Positions 16,973-25,156 of a stretch of 64,000 nucleotides of DNA are shown one piece after another; within the stretch, counting starts at the first letter, position 1, and every line of letters starts with the position of its first letter. This stretch comes from Anaerolineales bacterium (lineage in GTDB: Bacteria > Chloroflexota > Anaerolineae > 4572-78 > J111): contig JABTUK010000004.1 of NCBI GenBank assembly GCA_015075405.1, forward strand, positions 682,001 through 746,000, given 5' to 3'. The notes beneath the pieces are model-generated. The model was not told the origin of the DNA. It was given only the letters and a program-made list of their open reading frames with translations, and did no database searches. The position numbers and the translations under genes are program-made.

Positions 16973-18517
16973 TTACTCTGAAACGTGAGCCTCGGCCAGC
17001 ATATCGTAAATCGGGGTCAAGGCGTGGTAAGCGGCCTCAAAGATGGGGTAAAGTTTAGCATAAGTGGCTTGAGTTGCCGAGTCTGGCTCGATCACCTCAA
17101 CCACCTCATTCATCGTTTTTGCCATTGAAAAATCGGGGTAGAGGCCCACGCCGACTCCGCCGGCCAGGGCTGCGCCCATCGAAGTGGCTTCTTCCAAAAT
17201 AGCCAGGCGCTGCACCGGCAGGCCGTAAATATCGGCCATTATTTTGTTCCAAAAACGTCCCCGCGCCCCGCCGCCAATAATCCGCATGGCCTGGATAGCC
17301 GCTCCTTGCCCGGTGAAAGCGTCGAGGATAACCCGCAGGTTCATGGTAATGCCTTCCAAAACTGCTCTTACCATATCAGCCCGGTTGTGGCGCACGGTCA
17401 GGCCGATAAAGCCGCCTCGAGCGCGGGGATTCCAACGCGGGCTGCGCTCACCCAGCAGATAGGGCAGAAACAACAGCCCCTTGGCTCCCGGCGGCGATTT
17501 TTCGGCGTTGAGATTCAGCAGCTCGTAAGGGTTGACCCCCAACGCGGCCGCAGCCTGTAGTTCGAGAGCGCCCAGTTGGTCGCGCGCCCATTGATAGGAA
17601 GCGCCGGCCGCCTGCATTGTGCCACAGGGACTGAACATGCTGGGCACTAAGTGGGCAAAACAGAAAGTTTTTTGTTCCGGGTCGTAGATAGGCTTGCTGG
17701 TCGCCAGGGCAATCCAGGAAGAACTGCCCACATAATTATAGGCGTCACCCTCAGCCACCACCCCGGCCCCGGCGGCGGCGCACAAACCGTCGCCGGCCCC
17801 TATCACCACCGGCGTACCCGCGGCGACGCCCACTTCGGCAGCAACCTCGGCCCGCACTTCGCCCACCACATCAATCGAGCGGCGCAGGCTGGGCAGTTGG
17901 TCCCGGTCGAGTTGAGCCGCCTCCAGAAGTCGCTCCGACCAATCGCCCCGCTCCAGATGATACAGATTGGTGCTGGAAGCATCGGAATGGTCGGTCACAA
18001 ATTCACCGGTCAGGCGGGCAACCATGGCGTCTTTGGCCTGGACAAATTTGTGGGTGGCCCGAAAAATATCGGGCTGGTGGTCGCGCAGCCATAAAATTTT
18101 ACAGATGGTATAGGAGGCGCTGAGACGATGGCCGGTAATATGGTAAAGTTCGTCGGGGGAAACGCGCTCGCTCAGCCATTTTTCTTGGGCCACCGCGCGC
18201 TGGTCGGCCCAAATGATGGCTTTACGCAGCGGCCGGGCCGATTTATCCAGCGGCACACAGCCCATCATCTGGCCGCTGAAGACAATACAGGCAATTTCGG
18301 CGGGCCCAACCTGAGCCTGGCTCAATAACTTATGGGTCGAGGTACAGACGGCCTGCCACCAATCTTCCGGGTTTTGTTCGGCCCAGCCGGTTTGGGTATA
18401 TTCGACGGAGTAACCGGCGAAAGCGCTGCTGACCAAATGGCCGGCGGCATCGTAAAGCGTAGCCTTGTTGCCGGTCGTGCCGAGATCGTGCGCCAAGATG
18501 AATTGTTTTTGTGACAC
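16973..18517 (-). CDS. FGGY-family carbohydrate kinase (xylulokinase-like)
   Basis: Phosphorylates a ketopentose or related sugar. AHDLGTTGNKATLYD is the N-terminal ATP loop, GWAEQNPEDWW and SGQMMGCVPLD are typical of xylulokinases, and RIIGGGARGRFWNKIMADI is the C-terminal nucleotide loop. The frame can be extended to an ATG at 18559, but that ATG lies in dispersed repeat A. The GTG at 18517, with GGAG five bases before it, is the better start. It is the first gene after the upstream ABC transporter's binding protein, separated by a terminator, so it may use its own promoter. Confidence 0.85.
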   Translation of the reverse strand: MSQKQFILAHDLGTTGNKATLYDAAGHLVSSAFAGYSVEYTQTGWAEQNPEDWWQAVCTSTHKLLSQAQVGPAEIACIVFSGQMMGCVPLDKSARPLRKAIIWADQRAVAQEKWLSERVSPDELYHITGHRLSASYTICKILWLRDHQPDIFRATHKFVQAKDAMVARLTGEFVTDHSDASSTNLYHLERGDWSERLLEAAQLDRDQLPSLRRSIDVVGEVRAEVAAEVGVAAGTPVVIGAGDGLCAAAGAGVVAEGDAYNYVGSSSWIALATSKPIYDPEQKTFCFAHLVPSMFSPCGTMQAAGASYQWARDQLGALELQAAAALGVNPYELLNLNAEKSPPGAKGLLFLPYLLGERSPRWNPRARGGFIGLTVRHNRADMVRAVLEGITMNLRVILDAFTGQGAAIQAMRIIGGGARGRFWNKIMADIYGLPVQRLAILEEATSMGAALAGGVGVGLYPDFSMAKTMNEVVEVIEPDSATQATYAKLYPIFEAAYHALTPIYDMLAEAHVSE

Positions 18518-18539
18518 AGACGCTCCGGATTTTGGATTA

Positions 18540-18648
18540 CTGCTCAGCCCCCATGTCATTTCGAGGCTGTAGGCCGAGAAATCCTTACATCGCTACATCG
18601 GCCTCGGAGATTTCTCCCTTCGGTCGAAATGACATAGCTGAGTAGTTC
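18540..18648. repeat. Dispersed palindromic repeat A, copy 2
   Basis: Second copy of the palindrome at 5348-5457: the arms ATGTCATTTCGA, GAGAAATC, GAGATTTCTC and TCGAAATGACAT are kept, while the central 25 bases differ. It lies between the sugar kinase and the terminator of the transporter operon. Confidence 0.8.
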
Positions 18649-18687
18649 CATTTTGGATTTGTGATTTTTAATCTAAAATCGGCCCTA

Positions 18688-18725
18688 AAAGGGGGCTGTC
18701 CTTTTGTTTTTGGACAGCCCCCTTT
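18688..18725. terminator. Terminator after the first ABC transporter operon
   Basis: An AAAGGGGGCTGTCC / GGACAGCCCCCTTT stem with a ten-base loop and a T-run on the minus strand. It lies 25 bases beyond the stop of the binding-protein gene and fits an intrinsic terminator. Confidence 0.9.
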
Positions 18726-18750
18726 CTTATCTCAGGTTAGATGCTGTTGA

Positions 18751-19752
18751 TTAATCGTAGAGGAGCGGCTTCATTTCCTCGGAGTCAATATTGCTCTTGT
18801 CGTACCATTTGAAGCCAGTATCAATTGACTTGGGCAGGGTTTCACCGTTGAGGGCCTTGACCGCAGCCTCAACACACTTGTAGCCAATGCCAACAGGATC
18901 CTGGGTGATGGCTCCGGCTACGATTCCAGCCCGGATTTCATCCTTCAACTGCTTGCCGGCATCGTACCCGATCATCACAATCTGGCCTTCCTTGCCCAGC
19001 TCTTTGACGCCGTTCATAACACCCTTCATTGAGCCTTCATTGGCGCCAAAGTAACCCTTGAGGTTTGGATGGGCCTGGATAACAGCCTTGGCAATGTCGG
19101 TAGACTTTTGCGGGTCGCCGCCACCATACTGGGTATCAACAATCTTAATATTTGGATATTTGGCTGTAATCTGGTCGGTGAAGCCCTTGACGCGGTCAAT
19201 ACCGGTGCGGCTGGTCTGGTCGTGGGCAATGATAGCCACTTCACCCTCACCGCCGATAAGTTCCGCCATTTTGTCAGCGGCATAAGCCGCCGCTGCGAGG
19301 TTGTCGGTGGCGGCGGTGGTGACCGGGATGTCGCTGTCAACGCCGGAGTCAAAGCCAACCACCGGAATATTGGCTGCCTTGGCTCTCTCCAAGAGTGGAA
19401 CAACAGCTTTGCTATCCAGGGCGGCTAAACAGATAGCTGCGGGTTTCTTGTCGAGCGCCGCTTGCAGCATTTCGATCTGCTTATCAACCTGTGACTCGCT
19501 TTCGGGGCCTTCGAAAGTGATGTCTACGTTGAGGTCCTTGGCTGCCTGCTCGGAGCCCATCTTAACCGCCTGCCAGAACTGGTGCTGGAAGCCCTTGGAA
19601 ATCACCGGGATGTAGGGCTTCCCCTCGGCTGGCGCCGCACTCTCACCGCCGGATGTCTGAGCTGGAGCCGCCGGTTGAGCGCCACAGGCGGCTACCAGGA
19701 GTGAGGTTACAAGCAGCAAGCCTAAGAACAAAAATAGTTGTTTGGTTTTCAT
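18751..19752 (-). CDS. Sugar ABC transporter binding lipoprotein (RbsB-like)
   Basis: Captures a sugar outside the membrane for the adjacent permease. The first 25 residues are a lipoprotein signal with lipobox LLVAAC, then an Ala/Pro/Gly/Ser linker. The mature part is a type I periplasmic-binding-protein fold (KGFQHQFWQAVKMGSEQAAKDLNVD, IPVVGFDSGVDSD, IAHDQTSRTGIDRVKGF, GANEGSMKGV). MKTKQ at 19752 has GAGGAG upstream; an ATG six codons earlier lacks this. It is the third gene of an ATPase-permease-binding protein operon. Confidence 0.9.
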   Translation of the reverse strand: MKTKQLFLFLGLLLVTSLLVAACGAQPAAPAQTSGGESAAPAEGKPYIPVISKGFQHQFWQAVKMGSEQAAKDLNVDITFEGPESESQVDKQIEMLQAALDKKPAAICLAALDSKAVVPLLERAKAANIPVVGFDSGVDSDIPVTTAATDNLAAAAYAADKMAELIGGEGEVAIIAHDQTSRTGIDRVKGFTDQITAKYPNIKIVDTQYGGGDPQKSTDIAKAVIQAHPNLKGYFGANEGSMKGVMNGVKELGKEGQIVMIGYDAGKQLKDEIRAGIVAGAITQDPVGIGYKCVEAAVKALNGETLPKSIDTGFKWYDKSNIDSEEMKPLLYD

Positions 19753-19818
19753 TACAAATCTCCTCTTCATTGAAAAAAATTGAATTTTTGTTAAGCTCCT
19801 GTTGGAGCAGTTAACCGA

Positions 19819-20808
19819 TTATTTTTGGCGGCGGCGGATGATATCCAGGTACACGGCCAGAATAAGGATGACGCCGGTAATGACTATCTGCCACTCTTGC
19901 GGCACCGACAGGATGCGCAGCCCGTTATTCAACGTGCTAATAATGAATGCGCCGATGACAGTGCCCAGGATGGTACCTTCGCCACCACTCAAGGAGGTGC
20001 CGCCAATCACTGCTGCCGCAATTGCATCCAATTCATAACCCTGCCCCAAAGAAGGCTGGGCCGAATTAATCCGAGCGGAAACCACAACGCCGGCCAGGCC
20101 CGCAAAAAGACCGCAAAGCGTGTACACGGCAATCTTCCAGGTGTTGGTATTGACCCCGGAGAGACGCGTTGCTTCCTCATTGCTGCCCAGGGCAAAGGTA
20201 TACCGGCCTAAAATTGTCTTGGTGAGAATCAGGCTGGCAACAATAGCCGCGCCGAATAAAATCAATACTGCGTTTGGAATTTCAAGTCCAGGAATGACAG
20301 CCCCCGTAATCGAACCCATAGCCATCATTCGGTAAGCCGGTGACTCATCGAAATAAATGGGTTTCAAGCCCGAAATAACCAGGGCAAGCCCCTTGGCTAC
20401 ATATAACATGCCTAGCGTAGCCACAAAGGGAGGCATCTTCAGCCGGGCAATGATCCAACCGTTGACAAAGCCGCACAGCATGCCTGTTACCAGGCCAGCC
20501 AACACCCCCACGGGAACCGGCAGTCCCCAGAAGGTGATGAAGACGCCCGCAATGACCGAACACAAGGTCATAACCGTGCCAATAGATAAATCAATGCCCC
20601 CGGTGATAATGACAAAAGTGACCCCCAAAGCCAGCAGACCATTAACAGCAGTGGACAGAAAGATGCCGATGATATTATCGAATTGAAAAAAGTAGGGGGA
20701 GGCCAATGAAAATACGACAAACAAAAGAATTAAAGCGCCGAACGCCAGCAAGCGCTGCATTGCATCCGATCGGAACAGGGATTTTTTGGGGGCAATTGTA
20801 GTTTCCAT
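19819..20808 (-). CDS. Sugar ABC transporter permease (RbsC-like)
   Basis: A 329-residue integral membrane protein of the ribose/xylose permease family with about ten helices. The ITGGIDLSIGTVM loop near 66-78, NGWIIARLKMPPFVATLGM near 115, and the EAA-like cytoplasmic region GGTSLSGGEGTILGTVIGA near 268 are characteristic. It starts two bases after the ATPase stop, so the two are translationally coupled. Confidence 0.95.
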   Translation of the reverse strand: METTIAPKKSLFRSDAMQRLLAFGALILLFVVFSLASPYFFQFDNIIGIFLSTAVNGLLALGVTFVIITGGIDLSIGTVMTLCSVIAGVFITFWGLPVPVGVLAGLVTGMLCGFVNGWIIARLKMPPFVATLGMLYVAKGLALVISGLKPIYFDESPAYRMMAMGSITGAVIPGLEIPNAVLILFGAAIVASLILTKTILGRYTFALGSNEEATRLSGVNTNTWKIAVYTLCGLFAGLAGVVVSARINSAQPSLGQGYELDAIAAAVIGGTSLSGGEGTILGTVIGAFIISTLNNGLRILSVPQEWQIVITGVILILAVYLDIIRRRQK

Positions 20809-20810
20809 AT

Positions 20811-22361
20811 TTAAGCACCCTCGACTTTACTATAGATTAGAGTAGGCCCATTAGCATTAACGATGCCCCCGCGTTGGGTGGCGTAAGTCATGATCTTTTC
20901 TTGAGTAGCCTCGGCGCTGTCCAGCTCGCCGGTGATGCGGCCTTCACACATCACCACGATGCGATGGCTCATGCGCAGAATTTCAGGCAGTTCCGAGGAA
21001 ATCATAATAATTGATTTGCCCTGACGGGCTAAATCGTTGAGCAAGTGATAAATCTCGCTCTTGGCCCCCACATCAATGCCGCGTGTTGGCTCATCAAAGA
21101 TGAGGATGTCGGTATCGGCGGTGAGCCACTTGCCGATAACCACCTTCTGCTGGTTGCCGCCCGAAAGATTCTTAACCTGCTGCTGCAAACTGGGTGTTTT
21201 GATGGAAAGCGCCTTGACAAAATGCTCGGCGGTGGAGCGAGTTTTGGACTCTTGGACCCACCCAAATGATCTTAAGAATTTTTTAAAGGAAGCCAGGACA
21301 ACATTCGTTTCTACATCCATGCCCAGGGCCAGGCCGTAGCGTTTGCGGTCCTCGGATAAGTAGCCAATCCCATACTTAACCGCATCGAGTGGGCTTTTGA
21401 TTTGAACTTTTTTGCCCTGAATATAAATTTCCCCGGAGTCAATGGGGTCAGCCCCAAAAATAGCCCGCGCTACCTCGGTGCGCCCGGCCCCCATCAGCCC
21501 GGCAAAGCCCAGAATTTCGCCGCGTTTGAGCTTGAAGTTAATATCTTTAAGGGCGCGGCCCCGGTTGAGATTCTTAACCTCCAGGACAGTTTCTTGATGG
21601 GTATCTTCGGGAACTTCGGGGGCGGACTCATAAATGGTGCGGCCGACCATCATGCTGATAATCTTGTCTATCGTTGTTTCCGGGGTGAGAACGGTATCAA
21701 TATAGCGCCCGTCACGCATCACCGTAATCCGGTCGGAGATTTGCTTTAGCTCTTCGAGGCGGTGCGAGATATGAATAATGCCGACGCCCTTATCCCGAAG
21801 CTCACGAATAATGCGAAAAAGTTCGGCTATTTCCGCCTCGGTTAAAGCAGCGGTTGGCTCGTCCATAATCAGCACTTCGGAATTGAAGGATAGGGCTTTG
21901 GCAATTTCAACCATCTGCTGTTTGGCTACCGTTAAATCGGCCACTTTGGTGCGTGGGTCCAACTTGAGATGCATCATATCCAGCAAATCTTGGGTTTTTT
22001 TATTGATATCTTTTTCTTCCAAAAAAATACCCATCTGGCGCGGCTCACGGCCAATAAAGATGTTTTGGGCCACGGTGAGATGGGGCATCAGGTTGAGTTC
22101 TTGATGAATCATACTGATACCCAAAAGCTGGGCTGCTCTGGGATTGGGAATCTCAACTTCTCGGCCTTTATAGAGAATACGCCCGGCATCTTTTTTATAG
22201 ATACCGGAGAGTATTTTCATCATGGTAGATTTGCCGGCCCCGTTTTCACCCACCAGGGCATGCACCTCACCGGCCCAAAGTTCAAACCGGCACTGGTTAA
22301 GCGCGTGGACACCCGGAAAGCTCTTGTCTATCCCTTCCATTAAAACTAAAGTTTCAGCCAT
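20811..22361 (-). CDS. Sugar ABC transporter ATPase, two-domain (RbsA-like)
   Basis: A 516-residue fused double ATPase that powers uptake. Domain 1 has Walker A GENGAGKST near 38, signature LTVAKQQMVEIAKAL and Walker B LIMDEPTAAL. Domain 2 has the degenerate Walker-A-like AGLMGAGRTEVARAI, signature LSGGNQQKVVIGKWL and LIFDEPTRGID. This asymmetry is normal for RbsA/MglA/XylG proteins. It is the first gene of the transporter operon, 50 bases after the LacI regulator. Confidence 0.95.
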   Translation of the reverse strand: MAETLVLMEGIDKSFPGVHALNQCRFELWAGEVHALVGENGAGKSTMMKILSGIYKKDAGRILYKGREVEIPNPRAAQLLGISMIHQELNLMPHLTVAQNIFIGREPRQMGIFLEEKDINKKTQDLLDMMHLKLDPRTKVADLTVAKQQMVEIAKALSFNSEVLIMDEPTAALTEAEIAELFRIIRELRDKGVGIIHISHRLEELKQISDRITVMRDGRYIDTVLTPETTIDKIISMMVGRTIYESAPEVPEDTHQETVLEVKNLNRGRALKDINFKLKRGEILGFAGLMGAGRTEVARAIFGADPIDSGEIYIQGKKVQIKSPLDAVKYGIGYLSEDRKRYGLALGMDVETNVVLASFKKFLRSFGWVQESKTRSTAEHFVKALSIKTPSLQQQVKNLSGGNQQKVVIGKWLTADTDILIFDEPTRGIDVGAKSEIYHLLNDLARQGKSIIMISSELPEILRMSHRIVVMCEGRITGELDSAEATQEKIMTYATQRGGIVNANGPTLIYSKVEGA

Positions 22362-22409
22362 AGGTTAATCCCCTAACTTGTCAAAGCAACCTATTTCTTT
22401 TCAAGAAGA

Positions 22410-23519
22410 CTACATTTCAACGGTCAAGTTTAAAGAACTATGTTTTACGTTTAATAATTGCCGGCACGATTCTCTAATCACTAATTGCACGGGCAACGGA
22501 ACCGGCGTTTCAAAAGGCTGATGACTGATAAGCTTCAGCAACAATTTGGCCGCGCATTGGCCCAGTTCATAAGTGGGCTGGCGGACCACTGTTAGTGACG
22601 GTACAAAAAGCGGCGCCCAGTCGTGATCGTCAAAACTAACCAGCGAGATGTTCTCTGGGCAGCGCAACTTTCTTTGGCGCATGGCCTGCAAAGTACCCAA
22701 GGTCATTTGGTTATTGGTTACAAAAAGGGCCGTAGGACGGTCGGGCAGATCTAACAGTTTTTGCAGGGCCAGAAAGGCGCTCGGCGTCATTTGGAGGTTG
22801 GTAATAGAGTCCAGCGGGGGCAATTCCGTCAGAGAGAGCTGATTTTTGTGAAATCGAGGGTCGGCCCGAACAATCAGGGCCTCGTCAATAGGCAGGCCGG
22901 CTTCTTGCAAGGCCTGCTTATAGCCTTCAACGCGCATGGCCAGGGTAGAAATGGTTTCCAGGCCGGTCAAAATTCCAATCCGGCGATGGCCCAACTCAAT
23001 TAAATAACGAGTAGCCTGGTAGGCCCCATTTTTGTTATCAACTTCAACCAGGGGAGCAGTGATACCGGGCGCGCTGCGATCCAGCAGGACAATAGGCACT
23101 TCAGCCTCAGCCATACGGATCAGCCGCCCGGAGTGGGTGCCGGTTGGGGCAATAATTAAGCCGTCAATTTGGTGGGCAAATAACAGGCGTAGATATTCAT
23201 CTTCACGGGCGGGGTCTTCATCGGTGTTGCAGAAAATGGTGTGGTAGCCGTGATGATTAAACTCATCTTCAACCCCTCGGGCCACAGCGGTAAAAAAGGG
23301 GTTGGTGATATCAGAAATGATGAGACCAATGGTTTGGGTGGATTTGGTGGCCAGGCCACGGGCGATGGTGCTGGGGTGATAATTGAGGAGTTCAACAGCC
23401 TCTAAAACCCGGCGGCGAGTTTCTTCGCTCACAAAGCGGGTCTGGTTAATTACATGCGAGACGGTGGCGGTAGAAACTCCCGCTCGATCAGCTACGTCTC
23501 TAATATTTACTCTAGCCAT
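22410..23519 (-). CDS. LacI-family transcriptional regulator
   Basis: A 369-residue repressor. The first 50 residues (VNIRDVADRAGVSTATVSHVIN) are the LacI helix-turn-helix plus hinge helix; the rest is a sugar-binding domain (TIGLIISDITNPFF, VVLLDR-like strand, LGHRRIGILTG). It lies directly upstream of the ABC transporter on the same strand, so it probably controls that operon and itself. A perfect 24-bp palindrome lies 42 bases before its start, just downstream of a TTGACA box. Confidence 0.95.
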   Translation of the reverse strand: MARVNIRDVADRAGVSTATVSHVINQTRFVSEETRRRVLEAVELLNYHPSTIARGLATKSTQTIGLIISDITNPFFTAVARGVEDEFNHHGYHTIFCNTDEDPAREDEYLRLLFAHQIDGLIIAPTGTHSGRLIRMAEAEVPIVLLDRSAPGITAPLVEVDNKNGAYQATRYLIELGHRRIGILTGLETISTLAMRVEGYKQALQEAGLPIDEALIVRADPRFHKNQLSLTELPPLDSITNLQMTPSAFLALQKLLDLPDRPTALFVTNNQMTLGTLQAMRQRKLRCPENISLVSFDDHDWAPLFVPSLTVVRQPTYELGQCAAKLLLKLISHQPFETPVPLPVQLVIRESCRQLLNVKHSSLNLTVEM

Positions 23520-23560
23520 TTAGAAACTACATCCTCGTAGCACAGTGATTAACACTTTAC

Positions 23561-23584
23561 GTAACCGCTTACGTAAGCGGTTAC
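23561..23584. promoter_or_regulatory. LacI-type operator palindrome
   Basis: A perfect 24-bp palindrome with half-site GTAACCGCTTAC and central CG-containing symmetry, as in LacI-family operators. A minus-strand TTGACA box lies at 23615-23620; with 17 bases of spacing the -10 would be TACTCT (23592-23597), a weak match. The operator would then cover the transcript start, consistent with autoregulation. Confidence 0.8.
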
Positions 23585-23672
23585 TTCTCAGAGAGTAACA
23601 CAAAAAATCCCGCTTGTCAAGAACGAATCTATTATTTTTGAGCTACCAACCTTAAAACTTTTAACCTTGTCA

Positions 23673-24953
23673 CTACAGAAACTTAGTCTCCAAATCTTTA
23701 ACCGCTTCTTCGCTGATCGGCTTTAGTTCCCCTATTCGTAATGAATTGACCAAAGCTTTGGCGCTAAAATCAGCCACTTCAAGCCGGTCAAAAGCCTGTA
23801 ACACGTTGGCTCCTGTCGTCAACACCACGTCATTTTGCACCAAGATGACCGGGGTCTCCTTAGACAGCACCGCTGAAACAGCTTCAGGCGTGGTATAAAG
23901 CTGCTCGTAAGGGATGATGGGGATGTTTCTCAAGAGAATATAACTTTCGGGGATGGTCCGGGTATCAAATTGTCGGGCCGCCACACTATAGGCCAAAACA
24001 TTGGGCGATTGCGCCGAGATAATACAGCCCACCTCAGGATGGTCCCGATAAATGATTTGATGCAATAAGACCGACCGGCTAGGCAGTTTATGCTGCTCCC
24101 GCCGGCCTTCTTTGATCAGCACCACATCTTCAACCCCTAAATATTTCCGGTCAACGCCGTAGGGCGTAATCAAAAAGGATTGCGGGTCAACTCTGGCCGA
24201 TAAAGTACCCTCGGTACTGGTCATCAAGCGATGCTCATAAGCCCGGTGGACAATTTGGACCATCTGCTTACGCAGTTCTCGTTCCCGGCTGCTGGCCGAT
24301 GCCGGGCTAAACTCAGGCCAGCGGTTGTCACGCCCATAAAACAGTTCGATTTGGGCATCGCTGAGAGACTGGACCGGCCCCAATCCACTGGCCTGAATGA
24401 GGGTACGGGCGCAAAAATCGAGCGTTTCCAACCGCTGGAAAGCTTCCAGCAGATCGGCCCCGCCGGTTACCACACCATGATTTTCCAGCAAAATAACGTT
24501 AAAGCCCTGGGCAAAGGTAGCGGCGATGTTTTCGCCTAACTCCCAGGTGCCTGGTGTGGCGTAGGGGGCAAAACCGACTGCCCCGCAGACATGATAAGCT
24601 TGCGGAATAATCCGCGGATTGGGTATCTGGCCGACAATACTAAAAGAAACCAGCGCCGGAGGATGAGCATGGGCAATCGCGCGAATGTCAGGCCGGCGTT
24701 CATAAATGGTGCGGTGAAAAGGGTACTCTGAGGAAGGGGCATGCTTGCCTTCGGCCTGGTGATCAGGTTTGACGCAAACAATATCTTCGGGCGTCAACCG
24801 GCCCTTATCAATCCCGGCCGGGGTAATCCAAAGATCGCCATTGTCATCCAAAATGGAGAGATTGCCGCCAGAGGTGGTGGTCATCCCATTGCCATATATC
24901 CGTTCCATCAGGGTAACAATTTGATCGCGCGGAGGCAATAATGAAAATTTCAT
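23673..24953 (-). CDS. Tandem class II aldolase/adducin protein with degenerate second domain
   Basis: Two consecutive class II aldolase domains in about 426 residues; single-domain relatives have 200-250. The first keeps the zinc histidines in AHAHPPAL and ENHG, the acidic residue in the SSEYPFH loop and the TSGGNLS phosphate loop. In the second half the matching positions read SAQSPN and QNDV, so the zinc ligands are lost, and STEGTLS replaces the phosphate loop. The first domain is thus probably the aldolase (fuculose-phosphate-like) and the second structural. I place the start at MKFSLL (24953) rather than the ATG nine codons earlier. Confidence 0.8.
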   Translation of the reverse strand: MKFSLLPPRDQIVTLMERIYGNGMTTTSGGNLSILDDNGDLWITPAGIDKGRLTPEDIVCVKPDHQAEGKHAPSSEYPFHRTIYERRPDIRAIAHAHPPALVSFSIVGQIPNPRIIPQAYHVCGAVGFAPYATPGTWELGENIAATFAQGFNVILLENHGVVTGGADLLEAFQRLETLDFCARTLIQASGLGPVQSLSDAQIELFYGRDNRWPEFSPASASSRERELRKQMVQIVHRAYEHRLMTSTEGTLSARVDPQSFLITPYGVDRKYLGVEDVVLIKEGRREQHKLPSRSVLLHQIIYRDHPEVGCIISAQSPNVLAYSVAARQFDTRTIPESYILLRNIPIIPYEQLYTTPEAVSAVLSKETPVILVQNDVVLTTGANVLQAFDRLEVADFSAKALVNSLRIGELKPISEEAVKDLETKFL

Positions 24954-25032
24954 CGGTTTTCCCTTTCGGCCCCCTTCCACCCAATCCGAATTAGCGCCTT
25001 AGAAATAGAATCCTTGCCCATCGAGCAAGAAA

Positions 25033-25108
25033 ATCTCACGCAAAGTCGCCAAGAACGCCAAGAAAAAATTATTAAAAACCTTTGCGTCTTTGCGCCTTTG
25101 CGAGAGAA
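25033..25108. repeat. Variable-unit hairpin, CGCAAAG type
   Basis: CACGCAAAGTCGCCAAGAACG-type left arm, an A/T-rich centre and CTTTGCGTCTTTGCGCCTTT-type right arm. It fills most of the gap between the aldolase and the first long dehydrogenase. Confidence 0.75.
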
Positions 25109-25156
25109 CTCTTTTGACTCTGGCTTGTCCAGGTTAGGGACAAGAAGGCTGGAATT

